Of a stretch of DNA of 11,685 nucleotides, positions 1 through 6,275 are shown one piece after another. The notes under the pieces were generated by a model. It was not told the DNA's origin and ran no database searches. It saw nothing but the letters and a program-made list of their open reading frames with translations. Source of the stretch: Bacteroidales bacterium (GTDB taxonomy: Bacteria; Bacteroidota; Bacteroidia; Bacteroidales; JAADJA01); contig JAIORT010000590.1 of NCBI GenBank assembly GCA_021107975.1, forward strand, positions 1-11,685, given 5' to 3'. The translations under genes and the position numbers were made by a program. Positions within the stretch are counted from its first letter, which is position 1; every line of letters starts with the position of its first letter.

Positions 1-1027
1 CCTTGATGGATGAATTTATATCAAGAACGCCGGCAAGATGTGCCGGTTGGTTTGCTACTATCCCTATCGGCCTACCTGCCATACGGGCAAAACCGATGAT
101 AATATTCTGTGCATACTGGCATTGGATCTCAAAGAAGTTGTTGTTGTCCACAACCGTTTCAATGATGTCCTTCATATCATATGGCTTATTGGGATCATCA
201 GGCACTATATCCTGCAATTTTTCATCCTCCCTGTGTATGTCGTCGGTGCATACTTGTATGGGAGGATCTTCCATATTATTAAGTGGCAGGAAGCTCATCA
301 TTTCCCTGATCATCATCATGGCTTGCTCGTCATTATCGGCCATCAGGTGGGCCACACCACTCTTCGAATTATGGGTGACTGCACCACCAAGTTCTTCTTT
401 GGTCACTTCCTCATGTGTCACGGTCTTGATCACCTCAGGGCCGGTTACAAACATATAACTGGACTCTTTAACCATGTATATGAAGTCGGTCATTGCAGGG
501 GAGTACACTGCACCCCCGGCGCATGGACCAAGAATGGCAGATATCTGGGGGATTACCCCTGAAGCCATCACATTCCGGTAGAAAATATCGGCATAACCAC
601 CAAGGCTTTCCACACCCTCCTGTATTCTTGCACCACCGGAGTCGTTCAATCCTATTACAGGCGCTCCCATCTTCATGGCCAGGTCCATCAATTTCACGAC
701 CTTATCGGCATTGGCCCGGCTAAGTGTTCCGCCGAAAACAGTGAAATCCTGTGCAAAAACATACATCAGGCGGCCATCAATCTTTCCGTATCCACAAACT
801 ACACCATCACCGGGTATCTTGTTTTTCTCCATCCCGAAATCGTTGCAGCGATGGGTCATAAATTTGTCAATCTCCACAAAGGAACCGTGATCCAGCAGGT
901 CCACTATTCTTTCACGGGCAGTTTTCCTTCCGGCTTTATGCTGCCTTTCAATACGTTCCTTTCCCCCGCCCAGTTCTGCCTTTTTATTACGTTCCTCAAA
1001 CTCCTGATATTTCTCTTTTATCGACAT
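1..1027 (-). CDS. Acyl-CoA carboxylase carboxyltransferase (beta) subunit, PccB/MmdA family, 3' end cut by window
   Basis: This is the carboxyltransferase subunit that moves CO2 from carboxybiotin to an acyl-CoA, most likely propionyl-CoA to give methylmalonyl-CoA, in the cytoplasm. I translated it by hand from the ATG at 1027 (MSIKEKYQEFEERNKKAELG) through 342 uninterrupted codons to the window edge; family members are about 510-520 residues, so roughly the last third is missing. Visible crotonase-fold motifs are NDSGGARIQEG (residues 128-138) and GPCAGGAVYSPAMTDF (167-182), the two glycine-rich loops that form oxyanion holes, followed by FVTGPEVIKTVTHEEVTKEE (193-212). It is the third gene of a cluster, 43 nt after the carrier-protein gene. 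The adjacent biotin carboxylase favours an ATP-driven carboxylase over the sodium-pumping methylmalonyl-CoA decarboxylase, whose alpha subunit is very similar. Substrate choice is inference. Confidence 0.95.
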   Translation of the reverse strand, partial: MSIKEKYQEFEERNKKAELGGGKERIERQHKAGRKTARERIVDLLDHGSFVEIDKFMTHRCNDFGMEKNKIPGDGVVCGYGKIDGRLMYVFAQDFTVFGGTLSRANADKVVKLMDLAMKMGAPVIGLNDSGGARIQEGVESLGGYADIFYRNVMASGVIPQISAILGPCAGGAVYSPAMTDFIYMVKESSYMFVTGPEVIKTVTHEEVTKEELGGAVTHNSKSGVAHLMADNDEQAMMMIREMMSFLPLNNMEDPPIQVCTDDIHREDEKLQDIVPDDPNKPYDMKDIIETVVDNNNFFEIQCQYAQNIIIGFARMAGRPIGIVANQPAHLAGVLDINSSIK

Positions 1028-1070
1028 GAATTATGTTCTTAAGGATTGTTTAATATGTTAAATCTTTTCA

Positions 1071-1574
1071 CTACTCAATGATCACCAGAGGCTGGTTTGC
1101 CTTTATGGTATCCCCTTCTTTCACTTTGATATCTTTAATTATCCGGTCTTTCTTCACCTTGTATTCACTCTCCATTTTCATGGCGGAAACAATAACTACC
1201 GTATCACCGGCCTTTACCTGATCTCCAACCTTAACCAGAATTTTTACCACTTTTCCCGGCATGGGAGATGAGATTACTGCCTCTTCTTGTGAATCATCAC
1301 GCCGACGACTTTTCAGGTATTTGGTTTCAGCATCAATAATCTCAATATCGTAGGATTTCGAGTAGGTATTTAGCTTGTAGTTCTTATTCTCGGTATGGAT
1401 GAGTTCAATGTTGTGGGATCTGTTATCCAGCAATATTGAATACACTCCTTTTTCCACCATAACGACATCAGCATCATACTGTTTACCGTCGATGCTTATC
1501 CTGACTTTATTACCTTCTCTGCTGAGAATTTCTACCAGTGCCGTACGGTCGTTGATTTTAATTTCGGTCGACAT
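1071..1574 (-). CDS. Biotin carboxyl carrier protein (biotin/lipoyl-binding) of acyl-CoA carboxylase
   Basis: This 167-residue protein carries the covalently attached biotin that shuttles carboxyl groups between the biotin carboxylase and the carboxyltransferase encoded on either side of it. The C-terminal biotinyl domain occupies about residues 98-167. It has the entry motif SSPMPGKVVKI (102-112) and the canonical biotinylation sequence SAMKMES (130-136), with Lys133 as the predicted modified residue. The N-terminal part (about 1-85) is a small beta-rich region with a basic, acidic linker (RRRDDSQEE, 90-98) in front of the biotinyl domain, as in stand-alone carriers of Bacteroidota propionyl-CoA carboxylases. 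It starts 24 nt after the biotin carboxylase stop and ends 43 nt before the carboxyltransferase start, so the three are almost certainly co-transcribed. It could equally serve a methylmalonyl-CoA decarboxylase, since carriers are interchangeable in sequence type. Confidence 0.95.
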   Translation of the reverse strand: MSTEIKINDRTALVEILSREGNKVRISIDGKQYDADVVMVEKGVYSILLDNRSHNIELIHTENKNYKLNTYSKSYDIEIIDAETKYLKSRRRDDSQEEAVISSPMPGKVVKILVKVGDQVKAGDTVVIVSAMKMESEYKVKKDRIIKDIKVKEGDTIKANQPLVIIE

Positions 1575-1598
1575 AAATTGATGTTTTGCGAATATTAC

Positions 1599-3104
1599 TT
1601 ATAAGCGATTAAAACTGAGGCGGCGTTGACAATTCTTCCAGTTATTTTTTCCATTTCCGGCACATACACTTGCCTGGAGATCTTCAAGACTGTCAAGATA
1701 ATCGATATATGCAGCAATGATGGCTACATCTTCGATCTTTTTATCATGTTTTTTGGGGAACATCAGAAAGTCGCTGTTCTTTTCTATAAAATGAGTATTG
1801 TATTTCCCTTTCACAAAATCAGGTGTTTCCATGATCCTTTCCAGGAAGGGGATAGATGTTTTCACCCCGGTAATTTTATATGCATACAATGCTCTTTTCA
1901 TCCTGGCAATAGCTTCTTGCCTGGTTTTCGCCCAAACCACCAGTTTGGAGATCATTGGGTCGTAATGTATAGGAATCTCATAACCTTCATAAACATAGCC
2001 ATCGTGACGGACACCGAGTCCGAGAGGTTCAGTGATATGCCGGATCACCCCGGGGCTAGGCATAAAGTTTTCCTCAGGGTCTTCAGCATAGATCCTGCAT
2101 TCAATGGCGTGGCCATACTGGTGCAGTTCATCTTGCTTCAATTCCAGTTCAAAGCCATTGGCAATATTGATTTGCTCCTTCACCAGGTCCACCCCTACCA
2201 CCCTTTCGGTGATGGGATGCTCTACCTGCAGGCGCGTATTCATTTCCAGGAAATAATAGTTCAGCTTGTCATCTACAATGAATTCAATGGTTCCGGCGCC
2301 ACTGTAATTCACTGCTTTCGCCGCTGCAACAGCAAAGTTGCCCATTTCCTCCCTGATCTCCGGATTCATCAGTGGAGAGGGTGTTTCCTCCACAACTTTC
2401 TGGTGCCTGCGCTGCACCGAACATTCCCTTTCAAAAAGATGAATGACATTGCCATGATGATCACCCAGGATCTGGAACTCTATATGATGAGGTGACTCAA
2501 TATACTTTTCGATGTATATGGTGTCATCACCGAAAGACGCCTTTGCTTCGGATTTCGCCGCCCTGATCGAACTCACAAGGTCTTTCTCCTTGTTTACCAG
2601 ACGCATGCCCTTACCTCCACCTCCTGCAGAAGCTTTTACCATTACCGGCAGTCCGATCTCTTTCGCTTTCTTAACGGCATCTTTCTCGTCAGTGACCAAA
2701 TCACTCCCGGGCACCACCGGAACACCGGCATTTACCATGGTTTTTCTTGCCGTGAGCTTGTCACCCATTGTTTTTATGGCATAAGATGAAGGCCCAATAA
2801 AAATGATCCCTTCCTTTTTACAACGTTCTGCAAAATCAGCATTCTCAGACAGGAAACCATATCCCGGATGAATGGCATCAACACCCGATTGCTTAGCCGC
2901 ATCTATAATCTTATCAACCACAAGATAGCTTTCGCTTGATGGTGAAGGTCCAATGAAATATGCTTCATCGGCATAACGCACATGCATGGCAGCACGATCG
3001 GCTTCCGAAAACACGGCCACTGAGGTAATCCCCATTTCCCTGCATGAACGCATTACCCTGATCGCAATTTCTCCCCTGTTCGCCACAAGGACTTTCTTAA
3101 TCAT
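1599..3104 (-). CDS. accC: Biotin carboxylase subunit of acyl-CoA carboxylase
   Basis: This cytoplasmic ATP-grasp enzyme uses ATP and bicarbonate to carboxylate biotin on the neighbouring carrier protein. The 501-residue protein has the N-terminal Rossmann-like domain (KKVLVANRGEIAIRVMRSC, from residue 3) and HPGYGFLSENADFA (79-92). The ATP-grasp glycine loop is ASAGGGGKGMR (158-168), with CSVQRRHQKV (228-237) and the catalytic segment EMNTRLQVEHPITE (287-300; Arg291 and Glu295 match the catalytic Arg and Glu of the E. coli enzyme). The biotin carboxylase C-terminal domain includes ECRIYAEDP (335-343). A tail of about 50 residues (450-501, with NNWK at 487-490) goes beyond the E. coli AccC length and is, from memory, typical of Bacteroidota versions. 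No biotinyl domain is fused; that function is supplied by the next gene. It is first in the cluster, with a well-formed promoter 36 nt or more upstream. Confidence 0.96.
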   Translation of the reverse strand: MIKKVLVANRGEIAIRVMRSCREMGITSVAVFSEADRAAMHVRYADEAYFIGPSPSSESYLVVDKIIDAAKQSGVDAIHPGYGFLSENADFAERCKKEGIIFIGPSSYAIKTMGDKLTARKTMVNAGVPVVPGSDLVTDEKDAVKKAKEIGLPVMVKASAGGGGKGMRLVNKEKDLVSSIRAAKSEAKASFGDDTIYIEKYIESPHHIEFQILGDHHGNVIHLFERECSVQRRHQKVVEETPSPLMNPEIREEMGNFAVAAAKAVNYSGAGTIEFIVDDKLNYYFLEMNTRLQVEHPITERVVGVDLVKEQINIANGFELELKQDELHQYGHAIECRIYAEDPEENFMPSPGVIRHITEPLGLGVRHDGYVYEGYEIPIHYDPMISKLVVWAKTRQEAIARMKRALYAYKITGVKTSIPFLERIMETPDFVKGKYNTHFIEKNSDFLMFPKKHDKKIEDVAIIAAYIDYLDSLEDLQASVCAGNGKNNWKNCQRRLSFNRL

Positions 3105-3139
3105 GATGTTTGATTTTTTTTCATTAGTGAAAATCTTGA

Positions 3140-3168
3140 CAAAGGTAGATTTATTTTACAACTCGCAA
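3140..3168 (-). promoter_or_regulatory. Bacteroidota-type promoter for the acyl-CoA carboxylase cluster
   Basis: On the minus strand a TTG (3168-3166) is followed after exactly 18 nt by TACCTTTG (3147-3140), a perfect match to the Bacteroidota -7 consensus TAnnTTTG with its -33 TTG. It lies 36 nt upstream of the biotin carboxylase ATG, leaving a short A-rich leader (AAAAAAAA near 3114-3121). The match and spacing are seen in the sequence; activity is inferred. Confidence 0.7.
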
Positions 3169-3200
3169 GGAACTGGGATTGATCCCCTAGTCAATTTGGT

Positions 3201-3228
3201 TAACGGTTACCGGCTACCGGCTACCGGA
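3201..3228. repeat. Heptanucleotide tandem array, TACCGGC type, four units
   Basis: Four consecutive 7-nt units are visible: TAACGGT, TACCGGC, TACCGGC, TACCGGA. The array is GC-rich against AT-rich flanks. It lies in the gap between the divergent carboxylase and LTA-synthase-like genes, just outside the carboxylase promoter. No open frame of interest spans it. Confidence 0.85.
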
Positions 3229-3250
3229 GGTTTGGGGTGAGGTGCATTCA

Positions 3251-3314
3251 TAACCAATAACCCATAATCTAACTCCGAACTTTAAATACTCTAAGTACTT
3301 CAGGCACTTTTCAT
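3251..3314. repeat. Mosaic array: three 7-nt units then four 9-nt units
   Basis: Reading the plus strand, TAACCAA, TAACCCA and TAATCTA (3251-3271) are followed by ACTCCGA and then 9-nt units ACTTTAAAT, ACTCTAAGT, ACTTCAGGC and ACTTTTCAT (3279-3314). The 7-nt units resemble those at 7648-7682. The 9-nt units reappear, almost identical but in a different order, at 8992-9036. The array runs straight into the -7 promoter element of the plus-strand gene, occupying the place where a -33 element would be. Confidence 0.8.
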
Positions 3315-3321
3315 ACCTTTG
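3314..3321 (+). promoter_or_regulatory. Possible -7 element (TACCTTTG) of the LTA-synthase-like gene
   Basis: TACCTTTG matches the Bacteroidota -7 consensus TAnnTTTG exactly and is the same octamer as in the divergent carboxylase promoter. It lies 20 nt before the ATG at 3342, which would give a very short leader. No TTG is found 17-23 nt upstream, because that stretch is occupied by the 9-nt repeat array. This is therefore a half promoter by sequence. Confidence 0.5.
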
Positions 3322-3341
3322 CCACCAACATCATCGAGCAT

Positions 3342-5198
3342 ATGCTGAAGATCTTTTCATCCATCATCAGGCAGTTTATTTTCTGGTTGTTGTTCTTTGC
3401 CCTGAACAGAGCCGTGTTTCTCATATATTATTCCGGGCTTGTGGCCATGGAAAAACCCGGATTTAGTGAAGTAATGTCCGGGTTCTGGCATGCACTGCGG
3501 CTGGATGTTTCAACGGCTTCCTATATTTTGATCATACCATTTTTACTTCTGCTGGTCCAGTCTGTTTTCAATGCCAGGCTAATTGATATCGCCAATCGTG
3601 TATACACTGCCGTGATCATTATTGCATACACACTTGTTAGCGTTACAGAACTTGGTATTTATGGTGAGTGGAAAACCAAGCTGCATTATAAAGCCCTGCA
3701 TTACCTTTCCCATCCTGATGAAGTATACAATTCGGCATCAACAGGAAAATTCATTGGTCTTGTTTTGATTTTCCTTCTTATGGTATTGCTGAGTAATATA
3801 GCCTATAATCGATTTTTCTTTCTGAAATACACAAAAATCAGACGCAATTATTTAATAAGTCTACTTTTCCTTATCATAATACCACCCTCTCTTTTCCTGG
3901 GAATCCGTGGTGGTATGCAGGAAATTCCTATTAATCAAAGCCAGCCCTATTATTCAAGCCACAACATCCTGAACCTGGCAGCAGTGAATTCGGGCTACAG
4001 CTTTACTTTCAGTATGATGGAGAATTACCGTTTCATGCATGAAAATCCATACCAGTTTTTCGATGAGGAGGAGGCATTAAGGATGGTAAGACAGATCCAT
4101 TATGTTGAAAAAGACACGAGCATTCAGGTATTAAATACACGCAGGCCTAATATTGTGATCCTTTTGATGGAAAGCTGGTCAGCAGACCTGATCCATTCAT
4201 TGGGTGCTGAGGAAGGGATTACTCCTGAATTTGAAAAACTGGCAGATGACGGCATATTATTTACCCAATGCTATGCCAGCGGCAATCGGTCAGAGCAGGT
4301 CATGTCAGCTATATTCGGCGGATTTCCTGCAACACCTATCACCGCCATTACACATAACCTGGATAAAGTTGTCAGGCTTCCAAGTTTAACAGAAGACCTG
4401 AAGGATGCAGGATATCACTCTTCCTTCTATTTTGGAGGGCACCTGATGTATGGTGGGATCAAGTCATACATCAGCATAGCCGGATTCGAACATATCATGG
4501 AAATATATGATTTCCCTGATTCTCTCCCCAGGGGAAAGCTTGGAGTACATGATGAATATGTTTACAATTTTCAGCTTGACGAACTGGGCCACATGGCACA
4601 ACCTTTCTTTTCAGTGGTTTTCAGCCTGAGCACACATTCACCTTATGATCAACCCATGGAAAAGGTCCTTGACTGGGGTGGGTCTGAAAATGAATTCATC
4701 AATTCAGCATACTATACCGACCGCTGCCTTGGTGAATACTTCCAAAAAGCCTCTCAAAGCAACTGGTACGACAGCACACTATTTATTATTGTTGCAGACC
4801 ACAGCCATAATTCCTACCGCCACTGGCATGTCACTTCACCAGAGTACAGACATATACCCATGCTGTTTTACGGGAATGTGATCAAAGAAGAATATAGGGG
4901 GGCAAAGATCGATCACTTATCGTCACAGGTTGACATCCCGCATACCCTGCTCAAACAACTAAGTATGAACACCGATGATTTCTTCTGGAGCAGAGACCTG
5001 TTCAACCCCTATTCTCCGGAGTTCGCTTTTTATGAAGCCACAAACGGGCTTGGGTGGATCCGTCCATATGGACACTTTGTGTGGGATAAAAATATTGGAT
5101 TTACTCAAATGAAGGTCCCTGATGCTCAAAAGGACAGCCTGGTTAGCGAAGGGAAAGCATATCTGCAGGTGTTGTTCAGGGAATTCATGGACTACTGA
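3342..5198 (+). CDS. LTA synthase family membrane phosphotransferase/sulfatase-fold protein
   Basis: This 618-residue inner-membrane enzyme has an N-terminal block of about five hydrophobic helices (roughly residues 8-30, 57-77, 86-107, 136-155, 169-187) and a periplasmic alkaline-phosphatase/sulfatase-fold domain from about 268. That architecture matches lipoteichoic acid synthase LtaS and the phosphoglycerol transferase OpgB. Motifs seen: NIVILLMESWS (270-280, metal ligand Glu277), ASGNRSEQ (312-319, nucleophile position), GVHDEYVYN (401-409), SLSTHSPY (428-435) and VADHSH (484-489, metal ligands Asp486 and His487). Residue 317 at the nucleophile position is Ser where LtaS has Thr. A Gram-negative Bacteroidota would not make lipoteichoic acid, so the likely role is transfer of a phospholipid head group (glycerophosphate or phosphoethanolamine) to an envelope glycan or lipid. 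Substrate is unknown. The gene is monocistronic, with a hairpin overlapping its stop codon. Confidence 0.9.
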   Translation: MLKIFSSIIRQFIFWLLFFALNRAVFLIYYSGLVAMEKPGFSEVMSGFWHALRLDVSTASYILIIPFLLLLVQSVFNARLIDIANRVYTAVIIIAYTLVSVTELGIYGEWKTKLHYKALHYLSHPDEVYNSASTGKFIGLVLIFLLMVLLSNIAYNRFFFLKYTKIRRNYLISLLFLIIIPPSLFLGIRGGMQEIPINQSQPYYSSHNILNLAAVNSGYSFTFSMMENYRFMHENPYQFFDEEEALRMVRQIHYVEKDTSIQVLNTRRPNIVILLMESWSADLIHSLGAEEGITPEFEKLADDGILFTQCYASGNRSEQVMSAIFGGFPATPITAITHNLDKVVRLPSLTEDLKDAGYHSSFYFGGHLMYGGIKSYISIAGFEHIMEIYDFPDSLPRGKLGVHDEYVYNFQLDELGHMAQPFFSVVFSLSTHSPYDQPMEKVLDWGGSENEFINSAYYTDRCLGEYFQKASQSNWYDSTLFIIVADHSHNSYRHWHVTSPEYRHIPMLFYGNVIKEEYRGAKIDHLSSQVDIPHTLLKQLSMNTDDFFWSRDLFNPYSPEFAFYEATNGLGWIRPYGHFVWDKNIGFTQMKVPDAQKDSLVSEGKAYLQVLFREFMDY

Positions 5199-5214
5199 TC
5201 TGCAAGCAGATCAG
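5195..5214 (+). terminator. Perfect hairpin overlapping the stop codon of the LTA-synthase-like gene
   Basis: CTGATCTGC (5195-5203) and its exact reverse complement GCAGATCAG (5206-5214) are separated by AA; in practice this is an 8-bp stem with a 4-nt loop. The TGA stop (5196-5198) is in the left arm. There is no T-run on either side, so it is not a classical intrinsic terminator. It sits between two convergent genes and could stop or stabilise either transcript. Confidence 0.45.
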
Positions 5215-5220
5215 AGTTCC

Positions 5221-5255
5221 TAGTGCCAAGTGCCTAATGCCTAGTGCCTAGTGAA
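5221..5255. repeat. Heptanucleotide tandem array, TAGTGCC type, supplies a stop codon
   Basis: Five 7-nt units are seen on the plus strand: TAGTGCC, AAGTGCC, TAATGCC, TAGTGCC, TAGTGAA. The array lies between the convergent 3342 and 6106 genes and overlaps the last seven codons of the latter, whose TAG stop (5234-5236, minus strand) is inside it. The AGTGCCT core is shared with one of the 9-nt unit variants at 3297-3305 and 9001-9009. Confidence 0.85.
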
Positions 5256-6106
5256 AGTGGAGAGTTGTAATTGACAGATTGTTGGAATATAACTTCCACT
5301 TCCATGTTCTTATTCTTATTCTTATTCCTTGTTCCTTGTTCTATATTCTCACCCTCCTCCCAGTGATCCAAATACCCTCTCAGCAAATCGGTAACCCTGG
5401 CCAGCGGATCTTCCCGGATGGCTTTTTCCTCATCAGCGATCTTAACAAATAATCCATCCAGGGCTTTGGTAGTCACCCAGTCGCCAAGATCGGTATTTAC
5501 CGGTTCCAATCCGGCCGCCTGGCCTATAATGGAATTGGCAATGGTATTATACTGCCCTGTCAGGGTATTCCAGGTTTCCTGGGCTGAGACCCCGGCCACG
5601 ATTTCTTTATCGAGTGAGTTTTGCAGTTTTGGAGTAAAAAGCGTATGAAGATCTTCAAAAGTGTTTTCCCGAAGGTAATGTGTAGCTGCAGTATCTTCCC
5701 CATGCAAAATATTATAGCCATCGGTGATGGTCATACTTATAATGGCATCCCAGAAAATAGGAGTGGCTTCCGTAGCAGCATCTTCTGCTGCCCTGTTGAT
5801 CTTGAGAATGACATCCTCCACAAGAAGATCGAGGCCCAGGCCCTGTAGAACAGGTTTATCCAGGTTGTCTACGATAATGTCAGCTTCCGGGGGAAGAAGT
5901 ATCTTGATGATCTCATCCATATAATACCCATCCACTTTTGAAACAATGCTAACAGCGGTATCTGTTCCGATGGTAAGGGCTTCTTTAAGCCCACTTATGA
6001 TCTCGGCATCGGTGAGTCCCAGGTTTTCAAGGATCTCATCTGCTTCTTCGCATGAATAAAAAAGCGGGATCATAAATGCAAAAAGTACGATCAATAATTT
6101 TTTCAT
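5234..6106 (-). CDS. DUF4197 family lipoprotein with repeat-derived C-terminal tail
   Basis: This is a 290-residue exported protein of unknown function. A type II signal peptide is clear: KK, a hydrophobic stretch (4-15), then the lipobox LFYSC with Cys19 as the lipidation site; the following Glu-Glu-Ala suits Bacteroidota lipoproteins. The body matches DUF4197 as I remember it: LTDAEIISGLKEAL near 31, INRAAEDAATEATPIFWDAI (103-122), MTITDGYNIL (125-134), ATHYLREN (141-148), VTTKALDGLF and IADEEKAIREDP (211-234). The domain ends near residue 248. The rest is a low-complexity tail: EQGTRNKNKNKN (256-267) comes from a GAACAAG/AATAAG array, and the final residues and stop come from a second array, so the tail is probably not ancestral. 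The gene is convergent with the plus-strand enzyme and separated from the upstream operon by a 164-nt gap, so it is probably transcribed alone. Confidence 0.88.
   Translation of the reverse strand: MKKLLIVLFAFMIPLFYSCEEADEILENLGLTDAEIISGLKEALTIGTDTAVSIVSKVDGYYMDEIIKILLPPEADIIVDNLDKPVLQGLGLDLLVEDVILKINRAAEDAATEATPIFWDAIISMTITDGYNILHGEDTAATHYLRENTFEDLHTLFTPKLQNSLDKEIVAGVSAQETWNTLTGQYNTIANSIIGQAAGLEPVNTDLGDWVTTKALDGLFVKIADEEKAIREDPLARVTDLLRGYLDHWEEGENIEQGTRNKNKNKNMEVEVIFQQSVNYNSPLSLGTRH
5310..5341. repeat. Tandem array inside a coding tail (TTATTC x3, CTTGTTC x2)
   Basis: On the plus strand three TTATTC hexamers (5310-5327) are followed by two CTTGTTC heptamers (5328-5341). In the coding direction this reads GAACAAG, GAACAAG, then AATAAG three times, encoding EQGTRNKNKNK of the DUF4197 lipoprotein. 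The 6-nt units keep the reading frame while the flanking units keep the 7-nt period seen elsewhere in the window. Confidence 0.8.
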
Positions 6107-6140
6107 GTGGATGGGTTTTATACATAATAACGTTTCTATT

Positions 6141-6173
6141 CAAGAATATTACTAATGTACTGAAATTATTCAA
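6141..6173 (-). promoter_or_regulatory. Weak candidate promoter for the DUF4197 lipoprotein gene
   Basis: On the minus strand TTG (6173-6171) is followed after 22 nt by TATTCTTG (6148-6141), which differs from TAnnTTTG at one base. It lies 34 nt before the ATG at 6106. Spacing is at the long end of what is reported for Bacteroidota, and the AT-rich setting makes chance matches likely. Confidence 0.35.
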
Positions 6174-6200
6174 TAAGTAGATGAACTGCTATCTCCGGAT

Positions 6201-6236
6201 CTCCTGTCGCCGGTGGGGCATTCACCCCGCCAGGAG
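6201..6236. other. GC-rich bulged hairpin in the gap between the two minus-strand units
   Basis: CTCCT (6201-6205) pairs with AGGAG (6232-6236). GGTGGGG (6212-6218) pairs with CCCCGCC (6225-6231, one G-T wobble on the plus strand) around the loop CATTCA. GTCGCC is left as a one-sided bulge. On the minus strand the wobble becomes a C-A mismatch. It lies just downstream of the stop of the 6271-6864 gene and its repeat array, and stands out as GC-rich in an AT-rich gap. No T-run follows on the minus strand. It may act at the 3' end of the operon transcript or be a dispersed palindromic element. Confidence 0.5.
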
Positions 6237-6247
6237 CGTGGCTCATA

Positions 6248-6275
6248 ATTTACAATTTACAATTCTGTATTTACA
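6248..6275. repeat. Heptanucleotide tandem array, ATTTACA type, contains a stop codon
   Basis: Four consecutive 7-nt units are seen on the plus strand: ATTTACA, ATTTACA, ATTCTGT, ATTTACA. The last unit overlaps the TAA stop (6271-6273, minus strand) of the upstream gene, so the coding region ends inside the array. Confidence 0.8.

Noticed and set aside
3..1042. Several plus-strand open frames over the first kilobase
   Set aside because: They oppose a continuous minus-strand frame of 342 codons with unmistakable carboxyltransferase motifs; the plus-strand translations are rich in His, Cys and Ser with no recognisable domain.
1626..2784. Plus-strand open frames of 289 and 90 codons
   Set aside because: They are antisense to the biotin carboxylase gene, whose catalytic motifs are intact; the antisense proteins show no motif or plausible start context.
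1..3104. Sodium-pumping methylmalonyl-CoA decarboxylase cluster
   Set aside because: The alpha-type carboxyltransferase and carrier would fit, but a biotin carboxylase heads the cluster and no membrane beta subunit is seen within the window; genes beyond position 1 could still change this.
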